NCBI GenBank assembly: GCA_944321515.1
Contig: CALULO010000004.1
Span: 147,334 to 211,333 of the forward strand
From: an uncultured Atopobiaceae bacterium
Lineage (GTDB): Bacteria; Actinomycetota; Coriobacteriia; Coriobacteriales; Atopobiaceae
Direction: 5' to 3'
Length of the DNA stretch: 64,000 bases
Notes under the pieces: generated by a model
The model's database searches: none
Told to the model about the DNA's origin: nothing
What the model saw: only the letters and a program-made list of their open reading frames with translations
Part shown: positions 8,682 to 16,823 of the stretch, in pieces
Numbering within the stretch: the first letter of the stretch is position 1
How the letters are laid out: each line of letters starts with the position of its first letter
Program-made: the position numbers and the translations under genes

Positions 8682-10058
8682 CTACCGCCTGCGCATGCAG
8701 GCGCGGAAGTGCGTGTCCACATCCGGGCGCCCGGTCGTGAGTCCGGACTCCACGAGCTCGAAGGCCGCACCTGCCGGGCCGGCGAGAAACGCCTCCACCA
8801 CGCGCTCGTTCTCCTCGGCCAGGACTGAGCAAGTGGCGTAGACGAGTCTGCCGCCCTCCCCCACGCGCTCCGCGGCGCTGGCGAGGATCGCCCCTTGAAG
8901 CTCGGCAAGCTCTGCCGGTGCCTCAGGCGAGAGCGACCACGCAATCTCCGGGTGACGCGCAAGCGTGCCCGTCCCGGTGCACGGGGCGTCAACGAAGACC
9001 AGGTCAAAGGAGCCGTAGGAGGAATCAAGCGCACGGGCGTCCGCGGCGACGCAGCGCACGTGGTCCGCCACCCCAGCAGCCTCCATGCGCGCCGCAGCGC
9101 GCCCCGAGCGACGGGCATCAGCCTCCACGGACACAATCTCGCACGGGCCGCCGGCCGCCATGGCCGCGCCCTCCAGGAGCAGCGTCTTCGTACCGCGGCC
9201 GGAGCCCACCTCGAGCACGCGCTCCCCCGGCGCCGCCGCGCACGTAAGCGCGACCTCCTGCGCGGCGAGGTCGCACGGCAGCACGTCGGCACGCTCGACC
9301 AGCCCGGAGGGTGCAAGCGCCGCCGGGCGACCAAGCGAGAAGGACCCTGCGAGCGGGCCGGGCTCCGGCGCGCAGCCCGCCCTCTCGAGCAGCTCCGCGA
9401 CCACGGCCTCGTCGACGCTCAGGCGCGCGCGGTTGGCGGCGACCCAGGAGCCTGCGGGCTCGAGCGCGCGGCGCGCCCACGCAGCGGCGCGCTCAGGGCC
9501 AAGCGAAGCCAGCGCGCGCTCAGCCAGCCACCTTGGCAGGGCGCCAACACGGGCCAGGTCAGAGGCACCAAACATCCTGGACTCAACACGAGCGTGCGAC
9601 GCCGCGAGCGCGGGCACGTCCTCCTCCGCAACGCGGTGCAGCACCGCGTTGGCAAGGCCAGCTGCCCGCGGGGCAACGCCGCGCACGAGCTCCACGCCCT
9701 GGCTCACGCACGCGTCCGCGCGGTGCCCCAGGTAGAGCAGCTCGAAGGCAGCCAGGCGCAGCGCGTCACGCACACGCGGCTCAAGGCGCGCGCCACGTCG
9801 CAGGTGGGAGTCAATCACGCGGTCGAGCTCTCCGGAGGCTGCCGTCACGCCCAGCACGAGGCGCGTGACAAGGCCACGGTCGCGCTCAGAGAGCTCAGCG
9901 AGCACGTCCGCGCCGCGCAGCAGGTCACGGGCGCGCGCGTCCCGGCGCCGCCGCTTCCCGAGGAACGCCAGCGCCCTTCGACGAGCCACCGTCGCACGGC
10001 CGGGGCCGGAGCTGTCCCCCTTGGTGCGCTCCGCCCGCGCCACTACGCGCGCTCCCAC
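8682..10058 (-). CDS. rsmB: 16S rRNA m5C967-type methyltransferase RsmB/Sun
   Basis: A 458-residue protein with an N-terminal NusB-like RNA-binding domain (about residues 25-160) followed by a SAM-dependent Rossmann methyltransferase. The catalytic pair of cysteines lies in DAPCTGTGTLARHPEI and YATCSV, and the SAM loop is LEVGSGRGTKT. It methylates cytosine 5 in 16S rRNA. The start is a GTG at 10058 that overlaps the end of fmt by 16 bases; another in-frame GTG follows within five codons, so the exact start is open. It is the last gene of the priA-def-fmt-rsmB block. Confidence 0.92.
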   Translation of the reverse strand: MGARVVARAERTKGDSSGPGRATVARRRALAFLGKRRRRDARARDLLRGADVLAELSERDRGLVTRLVLGVTAASGELDRVIDSHLRRGARLEPRVRDALRLAAFELLYLGHRADACVSQGVELVRGVAPRAAGLANAVLHRVAEEDVPALAASHARVESRMFGASDLARVGALPRWLAERALASLGPERAAAWARRALEPAGSWVAANRARLSVDEAVVAELLERAGCAPEPGPLAGSFSLGRPAALAPSGLVERADVLPCDLAAQEVALTCAAAPGERVLEVGSGRGTKTLLLEGAAMAAGGPCEIVSVEADARRSGRAAARMEAAGVADHVRCVAADARALDSSYGSFDLVFVDAPCTGTGTLARHPEIAWSLSPEAPAELAELQGAILASAAERVGEGGRLVYATCSVLAEENERVVEAFLAGPAGAAFELVESGLTTGRPDVDTHFRACMRRR

Positions 10059-11050
10059 GTGAGGGCGTCACCGCGCAGGCCGGACGCCCAGGCACGTGCC
10101 TCCATCTGGCGCTTGCCGTCGGGCTTGACGAGAAGGACCTCCAGCGCGCCGTCGGCACAGCCCAGGAGCACGCGACCCTGCGCCACGCGCACCGCACCCT
10201 GCGCCAGCCCGGAGCCGTCCTCGACGCGGGCGGCGCAGACACGCACGCCGCGCCCAGCAACTACGCATCGGGCCGGCGCCGTGTCGCCGGATGCCTGCAC
10301 GCGCAGGGCGTTCACGCGCGCGTCCTCCGACGGGTCCAGCAGGAGCTCGGCCTTCTCAATCTTGGCGGCGTGCGTGACGAGAGCCTCATCCTGCTCCGTC
10401 CACGTAACGCCGCCGTCCACCACGGCCGGGAGCGTCTTCGCAAGGAGGTCCGCCCCCAGACGCGCAAGCTCTGACGTGAGCTCCTCGGTGTCCTTCTCGC
10501 CGATCTCAGTGGAGGCCTGGGCGCAGTAGGCGCCCGTATCCACCCCGTGGCCGATTCGCATGATGGAGACACCCGTGCGCTCGTCGCCGGCAAGGATGGA
10601 GCGCTGGATGGGCGCCGCGCCGCGCCAGCGCGGCAGCAGCGAGGCGTGCACGTTCACGCAGCCTGCGGGGGCCAGCGCGAGCACCTCGTCCGGGAGGATG
10701 CAGCCGAAGGCCGCCACGCAGATCACGTCCGGCCCCGCCGCGCGGAGCTGGTCGAGCACCTCGGGCGTGATGCGAGAGCACTCGACCACCGGCAGGCCCA
10801 GCTCGAGCGCGCGAGCCTTGACCGGCGAGGGCACGAGCGCCCGCCCGCGGCCGCGCACGGCGTCCGGGCGAGTCAGCACGAGCGTGACCTCGCACCCCTC
10901 GGCAAGGCGCTCGAGCGAGGGCACGGCGAAGTCGGGCGTGCCCATGAAGACGACGCGCAGCCTGCGCGCCGAGGCGCCGGCGCCAGCGTCGCCACCAGCA
11001 ACGCTACCGTCTAAAGCATCCGGCATCCCCAGGTTCTTCTCGCCAGCCAT
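10043..11050 (-). CDS. fmt: Methionyl-tRNA formyltransferase
   Basis: A 335-residue enzyme that formylates initiator Met-tRNA using 10-formyl-tetrahydrofolate. The start of the fold, RVVFMGTPDFAV, appears near residue 32, and the signature HASLLPRWRGAAPI is in the expected place for the catalytic Asn/His region. The N-terminus carries an unusual 30-residue Gly/Ala-rich extension before the conserved domain. The ATG at 11050 is 11 bases after the def stop, and the gene overlaps rsmB by 16 bases. It works with def in the initiator formylation cycle. Confidence 0.95.
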   Translation of the reverse strand: MAGEKNLGMPDALDGSVAGGDAGAGASARRLRVVFMGTPDFAVPSLERLAEGCEVTLVLTRPDAVRGRGRALVPSPVKARALELGLPVVECSRITPEVLDQLRAAGPDVICVAAFGCILPDEVLALAPAGCVNVHASLLPRWRGAAPIQRSILAGDERTGVSIMRIGHGVDTGAYCAQASTEIGEKDTEELTSELARLGADLLAKTLPAVVDGGVTWTEQDEALVTHAAKIEKAELLLDPSEDARVNALRVQASGDTAPARCVVAGRGVRVCAARVEDGSGLAQGAVRVAQGRVLLGCADGALEVLLVKPDGKRQMEARAWASGLRGDALTWERA

Positions 11051-11061
11051 ACGGTCCTCCC

Positions 11062-11613
11062 CTACTCCGCGACCTCGGTCTCGCCCGGGAGGGCGCCGGC
11101 TGCCAGGGCCTCCTGGTACTCGCGCTCGGCCTGGGCGCGCGCGATCGGCGCCAGGTGGTCGAACATCGTCACGCCGTGGATGTGGTCGATCTCATGCTGG
11201 AGGCAGACGGCCATGAGGTTGCCCTCGGCCTCGTACTGCATGAGGTCACCGTCGAGGTTGCGGGCCTGGACCACCACGTGGCTCGGACGGCTCACGGAGA
11301 CGCTCACGCCCGGGAAGGAGAGGCACCCCTCAGAGCCCTCCTTCTCCGGGCCGTCGGCGGTGACGACCTTGGGGTTGATGAGCACGTAGGGGTTCTTCTT
11401 GGAGCCCTTACCCGCATAGTCGACGTCGATAACCACGATCTGGCGCATCTCGCCCACCTGCGGGCCGGCTAGGCCGCAGCCACCCGCGGCGTACATGACC
11501 TTGAGCATGTGCTTGGCCAGGGCGCTCACCTCGTCATCGATGACCTCGATGGGCGCGCACTCCTGCGAGAGGCGCGGGTCCGGAGAGAGCACGATCTCCT
11601 TGAGCTCGTTCAT
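11062..11613 (-). CDS. def: Peptide deformylase
   Basis: A 183-residue metalloenzyme that removes the N-formyl group from new proteins. All three family motifs are visible: GCGLAGPQ at residues 45-52, EGCLS at 95-99 with the metal-binding Cys97, and HEIDH at 140-144. It has glycine where most members have alanine in the first motif. It lies between priA and fmt in a co-oriented block, with 86 bases between it and priA. The ATG at 11613 has a purine-rich GGAGGA upstream. Confidence 0.96.
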   Translation of the reverse strand: MNELKEIVLSPDPRLSQECAPIEVIDDEVSALAKHMLKVMYAAGGCGLAGPQVGEMRQIVVIDVDYAGKGSKKNPYVLINPKVVTADGPEKEGSEGCLSFPGVSVSVSRPSHVVVQARNLDGDLMQYEAEGNLMAVCLQHEIDHIHGVTMFDHLAPIARAQAEREYQEALAAGALPGETEVAE

Positions 11614-11699
11614 GTTCGTAAGTCCTCCTCCTGCCGACGGGCGGTGCCCGGAACGGCGTCAGTGCGCGGCCGGCGCCCGGTCGCCCGGGCCCGGCGCGG

Positions 11700-14003
11700 C
11701 TACATCAGGTCGTAGGCGTCAATGTCCACTGCCATGTTAATACCCCGGCGCCGCGGAAGCGATGCCGCTATCCCGCCGAGAAGCACCCCAAGCTCCGCGT
11801 CCACCGGGGCCTTCACCATCACGTGACGGCGGACCTGGTCCTTCACGCGACCGCGCACGCAGTCGGCGGGGCCCAGCACCTCCCAGCCGGGAAGCGCGCC
11901 CACGCGCTCTCGCACCGCGGCGGCAAGCTCCTCGGTCACCGCGCGCACGTCTCCCTCGACGCGCCCCCAGGCCACCACGTTGGCCAGACGGCTGAACGGC
12001 GGGTAGCAGGCCTCCTCGCGCTCGGCGAGCTCCGCGGCGAGAAAGACCTGGCGGTCGTGGGAGGCCACGGCGCGCATGGCCGGGTGGGTTGCCCAGTAGG
12101 TCTGCACGATCACCTGGCCGGGGCGCTCCCCGCGCCCGGCGCGGCCGGCCACCTGCTCCAGAAGGTCGTACGTGCGCTCGGCGGCGCGGAAGTCGGGCAG
12201 CTTGAGCATGGTGTCCGCGTTAATGACGCCCACGAGCGTGACCTCGGGGAAGTCCAGCCCCTTTGCGATCATCTGGGTGCCCACGAGCACCGCGCGCTCG
12301 GCCGCGTCGAACTGCTCGAGCAGGCGCTGGTGGGCGCCCTTGGCCCGCGTGGTGTCCGCGTCCATCCGCACGATCTCGACGTCCTCGGGCAGGAGCAGCG
12401 CGAGCTCGTCCTCCACGCGCTGGGTTCCCACGCCGTAGGCAGCGAGGTAGCGGCTGCCGCAGTTGGGACAGCGCGTTGAGGGGTCCGGGAAGGCGCGGAC
12501 CGGCCAGGTCCGACCGCAGGTGTGACAGGCCAACAGGTGGCCGCGCTCGTGGTAGGTGAGCGCCGTGGAGCAGTGCGGGCACTGGGGCACGCAGCCGCAC
12601 TCGCGGCACATGAGGAAGCTCGCGAAGCCGCGGCGGTTGAGCAGCAGCACGGCCTTCTCGCCGCGCTCCACGGTCTGGCGCAGGGCGTCGGCGAGCTGCG
12701 CCGAGAAGACCGAGCGCCCGCCGCCGCGGAACTGCTCCGCCATGTCCACGACGCTGACCTCGGGCAGGCTGGCGCGGCCCGGGCGCTCCGGCATCTCCAC
12801 GCGCACCCAGCGGACCCCGGCGTGGCCGCCCGCCCGGCAGCGCCCCAGGGACTCGAGGGAGGGGGTGGCCGACCCCAGCACGAGCGCCGCCCCGCGCGCG
12901 GCGGCCAGGTGGGCGGCCACCTCGCGGGCGTGGTAGCGCGGGGACTTGTCCTGCTTGTAGGAGCCCTCGTGCTCCTCGTCGATGATGATGAGGCCGCAGT
13001 TGGCAAGCGGCGCGAAGAGGGCCGAGCGGGCGCCCACCACCACGCGGGCGCGCCCCTGGCGCACGAGGTCCCACTGGTCGAAGCGCTCGCCGGTAGAGAG
13101 GCGCGAGTGGAGCACGGCCACGTCGTCGCCGAAGCGGCTGCGGAAGCGCCCGACGGTCTGGGCCGTGAGGGAGATCTCCGGCACCAGCACGAGGGCGCCG
13201 CGCCCGTCCGCGAGCGCGTGCTCGATGGCGGCGAGATAGACCTCGGTCTTGCCGGAGCCGGTGACGCCGTCCACGAGCACCACGTCGCCGCGTCCGGCAC
13301 GTCGGGCCTCCTCGATGGCGGCGAGCGCGGCCTCCTGGCCGGCGGTGAGCGTGTCGGGGCGCGGCGCGGCGGCCGAGGAGAGCGTGGTGACGTCGGTCCC
13401 GCGGATCTGGCGGCGGGACTCGATTTGCACAACGCCACGTTTTGCGAGCGCGGTCACGGCGGACGCGGCGCCCGGGATGGTGGCGGAGAGCTCGGAGACT
13501 CGCTGCGGGCCCTCGCGCAGGGCGTCGATCACGGCGCGCTGGCGCGAGGCGGTCTTTGCGGGAACGTAGTCGTTGGCCGCGGGCGTGAGCGAGGCCCAGC
13601 GCGCGTCGACGGCGCCGGCGCGCTCGTTGACGAGCTCCCAGGGGGCGTCGTCGGAGGCGCGGGTCACGCGCACCTTCTGGCCGGGCGCGAGGAAGGGCCG
13701 GATGGCGTCCGGCAGCGCGCAGGCGTACTCCCGAGCCATCCAGAAGGCCACGCCGGCGGCGATGTCGTCAAAGGCCGGCGGCGCGAGGACCTGCTCGATC
13801 GGCTGGATCTTGTTGGCGGGGACGTCCGCGGGCGGCTGGTCCGACATCGCGACCACGTATCCCACGGCAGCCCGGTGCGAGAAGGACACGAGCACGGTGG
13901 CGCCCGTCACGGCTGCCGCCTCCAGCTCGGGCGGCACCGCGTAGGAGAACGCGCCGTCGAGCTGACGCGTGGGTATGTCGAGCACGACGCTCGCGTAGCG
14001 CAT
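11700..14003 (-). CDS. priA: Primosomal protein N' (replication restart helicase PriA)
   Basis: A 767-residue superfamily 2 helicase. The N-terminal 3'-DNA-binding domain starts RYASVVLDIP; Walker A GVTGSGKT is near residue 247 and the DEEH box near residue 340. The zinc-binding region (about residues 465-515) shows the paired cysteines CRECG, CPHC, CHTCG and CPNCG. It reloads the replisome at stalled forks. The ATG at 14003 has GGAGG 8 bases upstream; the reading frame continues to 14036 but without a good start. Co-oriented with def, fmt and rsmB. Confidence 0.95.
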   Translation of the reverse strand: MRYASVVLDIPTRQLDGAFSYAVPPELEAAAVTGATVLVSFSHRAAVGYVVAMSDQPPADVPANKIQPIEQVLAPPAFDDIAAGVAFWMAREYACALPDAIRPFLAPGQKVRVTRASDDAPWELVNERAGAVDARWASLTPAANDYVPAKTASRQRAVIDALREGPQRVSELSATIPGAASAVTALAKRGVVQIESRRQIRGTDVTTLSSAAAPRPDTLTAGQEAALAAIEEARRAGRGDVVLVDGVTGSGKTEVYLAAIEHALADGRGALVLVPEISLTAQTVGRFRSRFGDDVAVLHSRLSTGERFDQWDLVRQGRARVVVGARSALFAPLANCGLIIIDEEHEGSYKQDKSPRYHAREVAAHLAAARGAALVLGSATPSLESLGRCRAGGHAGVRWVRVEMPERPGRASLPEVSVVDMAEQFRGGGRSVFSAQLADALRQTVERGEKAVLLLNRRGFASFLMCRECGCVPQCPHCSTALTYHERGHLLACHTCGRTWPVRAFPDPSTRCPNCGSRYLAAYGVGTQRVEDELALLLPEDVEIVRMDADTTRAKGAHQRLLEQFDAAERAVLVGTQMIAKGLDFPEVTLVGVINADTMLKLPDFRAAERTYDLLEQVAGRAGRGERPGQVIVQTYWATHPAMRAVASHDRQVFLAAELAEREEACYPPFSRLANVVAWGRVEGDVRAVTEELAAAVRERVGALPGWEVLGPADCVRGRVKDQVRRHVMVKAPVDAELGVLLGGIAASLPRRRGINMAVDIDAYDLM

Positions 14004-14075
14004 GGTGGCGGGCCTCCGTTCTTCTCGGCAGACCATTGTACCGCGCGCGGGTGTAGGCGCGGGCGCGCCCGACGT

Positions 14076-14936
14076 CTACGCGCCAAGCCAGAACATGCTG
14101 GCGTCGTCGCCCACCTTCATGCGCGGGAAGCGCGTAAGCTGGGCATCCGCCGCCTCGAGGACGCGCATGCGATCGCAGAGCCCAAGGGCCGAGAAGAACG
14201 TGGCGTCGGGAAGCCACGCCGTAAGGTCGGCCATCCCGTACTGCCCGAACGCGCGGAAGAGCCCGTCGCTCATGCCTGCGACCGCCACCACATCCGCGCG
14301 CGGAAGCGTGGCGCGCCGCGCATGGGCAAGCCCGACGCCGGAGGGGTCCAGGCACCAGTAGCCTCCGTCGGTGTTGCGCAGGCGGCGGTTGGCCAGGACC
14401 TCGTCGCGCACGAGAGCTCGGCGCTCGGCGACGGAGAGCTCGCGCCCCGCAGACCGCTCGATCATGAGGTCGACGACTCGGCCGTCCAGGGACTCGAGCA
14501 CCTCGTCGGTTGAGACCAGAAGCTCGCCCGAGCGCAGGAGCGCCACCGTCGGCGAGTCGCCCAGACCCCAGAGCCTGACGTCCTTCTCCCCCACCGCGAC
14601 AAGCGCGAGCGTGGCGGACGGCACCGCGGCGCTGTCGAGAGACTCCAGCGAGCAGCCCAACGCGGACTCCAGCTCCACCCGGGCAGCACCCACCGCGCCA
14701 ACGAGCGCCTGCTCAGGGGCCACACCCGCCTTCAGAGCCCCGCACACGGCACAACCAACCTTGTGCGAAAACCACTGCGCGTTGGTCGCATGGTCGGCCG
14801 ATACCATCGGCAGCGGCATCAGCCCCGTGGCGTCGTCGATCACGATGCCGTACACCCCGCCGTCCGGCAGCGCGCCCGTGTACGCAAAGTCCTCGTTCGT
14901 CGCGTTGCCGCGGTCCGTGAAGTGAAATCCGCTCAT
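14076..14936 (-). CDS. PP2C-like protein phosphatase domain protein
   Basis: A 286-residue protein. GNATNEDF near residues 10-17 resembles the metal-binding N-terminal motif of PP2C phosphatases, LWGLGDSP near residue 120 the central GDS motif, GMSDGLF near residue 213 the SDG motif, and GDDASMF at the C-terminus the last aspartate motif. It probably dephosphorylates Ser/Thr residues, but the sequence is divergent and has no kinase beside it. GGAGGG precedes the ATG at 14936 by 5 bases. It is 39 bases upstream of the priA coding frame and may be read with it or alone. Confidence 0.65.
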   Translation of the reverse strand: MSGFHFTDRGNATNEDFAYTGALPDGGVYGIVIDDATGLMPLPMVSADHATNAQWFSHKVGCAVCGALKAGVAPEQALVGAVGAARVELESALGCSLESLDSAAVPSATLALVAVGEKDVRLWGLGDSPTVALLRSGELLVSTDEVLESLDGRVVDLMIERSAGRELSVAERRALVRDEVLANRRLRNTDGGYWCLDPSGVGLAHARRATLPRADVVAVAGMSDGLFRAFGQYGMADLTAWLPDATFFSALGLCDRMRVLEAADAQLTRFPRMKVGDDASMFWLGA

Positions 14937-14963
14937 GCCGCCCTCCGCGACGCCTAGATTGAG

Positions 14964-15233
14964 CTAAACAACGGCAGGTCCGTAGACAAGGGCAAGAACG
15001 TCAACCGTTTTCCCGTCGTAGCGATACACGACCAAAAAGGTAGAGACGGGAATCTGCCGTAGATTGTCACCGTATTGCTCGATGAGGCAGCGCCTAACAC
15101 GAGGCGATTCCGTCTCGGGAAACTGCACCAGGCTTCGCACCACGCTTTCAATTCTCGAGAGAATCCTCGTCGAGTAAATCTCGGCCAATGCGGCCGAGAG
15201 CTCCTCGGCGATGCGAAGCCCGGCGCTAGGCAC
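14964..15233 (-). CDS. RelE/ParE family toxin
   Basis: An 89-residue basic protein with the ParE/RelE pattern: an N-terminal helical hairpin (residues 1-35), FPETESPRVRR in the middle, and the beta-strand core FLVVYRYDGKTVDVLAL at the end. Members either cut mRNA on ribosomes or poison gyrase. The GTG start at 15233 overlaps the end of the antitoxin gene by 8 bases, so translation is coupled. The length is normal and no lesion is visible. Confidence 0.8.
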   Translation of the reverse strand: MPSAGLRIAEELSAALAEIYSTRILSRIESVVRSLVQFPETESPRVRRCLIEQYGDNLRQIPVSTFLVVYRYDGKTVDVLALVYGPAVV

Positions 15234-15516
15234 GCATCCTCCTCAGCTCGTCGGCACGTGCAAACGCACGCTCGACGCTCGTCTCATATCGACCGGCCTC
15301 AATGTCGGCTATGCCGCGACCGACGGCCTCGCTAAGGCGGGCCTCAAAGGCAGCGTCCTCGCGCTCGGCAGCAATCCTGCGCTCGAACTCCTCCTCGCTA
15401 CAGAACACGTACGCGCCGGCGCCCTGCTCCGTAATACGAACAACCGAGTCGCGCGCCGCCTCTTTGACCTGGGACGGGTTTCGCTGAAGCGTCGTCATCG
15501 AGAATATCGGCTCCAT
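15226..15516 (-). CDS. Phd/YefM-like antitoxin
   Basis: A 96-residue acidic protein. The N-terminal half (LQRNPSQVKE and VVRITEQGAGAYVF) resembles the Phd/YefM DNA-binding fold; the C-terminal half is charged and helical, as expected for a toxin-neutralising tail. It precedes and overlaps the ParE-like toxin. Nested inverted repeats 24 bases upstream of the start are plausible binding sites for autoregulation. Confidence 0.75.
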   Translation of the reverse strand: MEPIFSMTTLQRNPSQVKEAARDSVVRITEQGAGAYVFCSEEEFERRIAAEREDAAFEARLSEAVGRGIADIEAGRYETSVERAFARADELRRMRA

Positions 15517-15540
15517 TGCTTTCCATTCCTCGGGTGAATA

Positions 15541-15576
15541 CTATTATCTGCGATAATAGCAGATAATAGTCTGCTA
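15541..15576. promoter_or_regulatory. Nested inverted repeats, likely operator of the toxin-antitoxin operon
   Basis: CTATTATCTGC at 15541-15551 is the exact reverse complement of GCAGATAATAG at 15559-15569. Within the same stretch GATAATAG is directly repeated at 15552-15559 and 15562-15569, and AGCAGA/TCTGCT form a third, overlapping dyad. Such overlapping half-sites just upstream of an antitoxin gene are typical of autoregulatory operators. Confidence 0.6.
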
Positions 15577-15726
15577 TTTCTAAACTAGTTAAATAAGATT
15601 TCTTAAGCCAATATGCAAAAAACGAGATAGTGAGTACTTCATCGCTTCAACAACAGAAGTCAATTTCGAAGACGCCAGCAGACTAAAACGCACTCCTCTC
15701 CACACGGAGTCGAAGAGGAGCCCACC

Positions 15727-16039
15727 ATGGAAGACGGCAAGGCAAGCGACATACCGAGCATCACGGACCTTATAACCTAGATGCCTCCCAGCACAGACTT
15801 AGCCTGGGACCACGCCATGGACATCTCTGGCTCCGTCTACACCCGCCTCAAGGAGCTCAAGATGACCCAGTCAGAACTCGCAAAGAGAATGGGCGTGACT
15901 CCGGGGAGAATCACTCAGATTTTCAAAGACAATCCGGGAAATGACCCTCAGGACTCTGGCGCGTCTGGAGAATGCACTCGACATGAGGCTGGACAGCGGC
16001 TTCAGGTACGCCAGTCGCAAGAAGGCAACGTTGCATTAA
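15727..16039 (+). pseudogene. XRE-family regulator, broken by one stop codon and one frameshift
   Basis: An ATG at 15727 with a strong GAGGAG site opens a frame that is stopped by TAG at 15778-15780 after 17 codons, then continues in the same frame. It encodes a helix-turn-helix (MTQSELAKRMGVTPGRITQIF, bases about 15862-15925). At about 15938 the frame shifts: the next frame continues as MTLRTLARLENALDMRL and ends with TAA at 16037. Small antitoxin-type XRE regulators have this layout, often paired with a HigB or Rel-type toxin, but no toxin partner is left here. Two separate lesions argue for decay rather than a sequencing slip. Confidence 0.65.
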
Positions 16040-16145
16040 AAATGCAGCCATTCTAGTGTCTGATGAGCTTTCACGCATAATGGGGAGTCAATATTACGCA
16101 AGGAAGCGCATTGGGACCCTGCTAGGCTAAAATGTAAGGCACCGA

Positions 16146-16823
16146 TTATCCACAAAGTCCGAGAGAAGAAAACAGGTCTCCCAGGTTCGACGATCTTCCC
16201 GACTCATTATCAACAGAATAAGCTACGTCATCCAGTCGCAGTCTGAAACCCGCGCGCTCCCATCGAATCTTGTTTTCAATCACGCAGGGCCTACCGCAAA
16301 GACGCTCGAAGGCAACGTCATGTCCGCGCCTTCCGATGTGTGCCCTGTTCCAGACGTCTTTATCTGACTTAACGTCGTCGGGGTCTACGTACCCCCAATT
16401 CCGAACGAGAAACGCCCTGGGGTCACTCTCTTTATACTCCGGGTCGTGACAGCAAAGCGCATACTCAAAGCTCTCGTTGCTTACAACAAGCACGATGGGC
16501 ACCCGCTTTCGCATGCTTGTGCGAGAGAGCTCGAGGAGCTTCGTAAACGCGACTCGCTCCCAAGGATTGGAAAGGCACCTATCGTAGTCGAGAAGAACAA
16601 ACCGCGCGAGGCAATTGGCATCCGGCTCAATCCTGAGCCTCTTCGCAAACTTCTCGTACCCGCCCCCATGCGCGTCAACTCGCTCAACTGCCACCTTGAC
16701 GTCGGGACGCGACCTCGAGAGCTAAGCCTTCAGACCATCAACGTAGCGACTTTCGGTCTCCCCCTCACAGTAGACCGTAAAGCGCTTGGTGGTAACCCTT
16801 TGGATACGGCGCGGCCTAGGCAT
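16146..16823 (-). pseudogene. rloB: RloB-like protein interrupted by an in-frame TAG
   Basis: The frame from ATG 16823 would encode 225 residues. It starts with the RloB hallmark YCEGETESRYVDGL at residues 18-31, then meets TAG at codon 34 (16722-16724) and stays open to TAA at 16146. Downstream, VLLDYDRC and RVPIVLVVSNESFEYAL fit the acidic Toprim-like core of RloB. RloB proteins act with an AAA ATPase (RloA/AbiLi) in phage defence. The ATG overlaps the ATPase stop by 8 bases and has GGAGG upstream. An internal GTG at 16694 could allow a shortened product lacking the CEGETE motif. It is dead unless the stop is read through or is a sequencing error. Confidence 0.7.
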
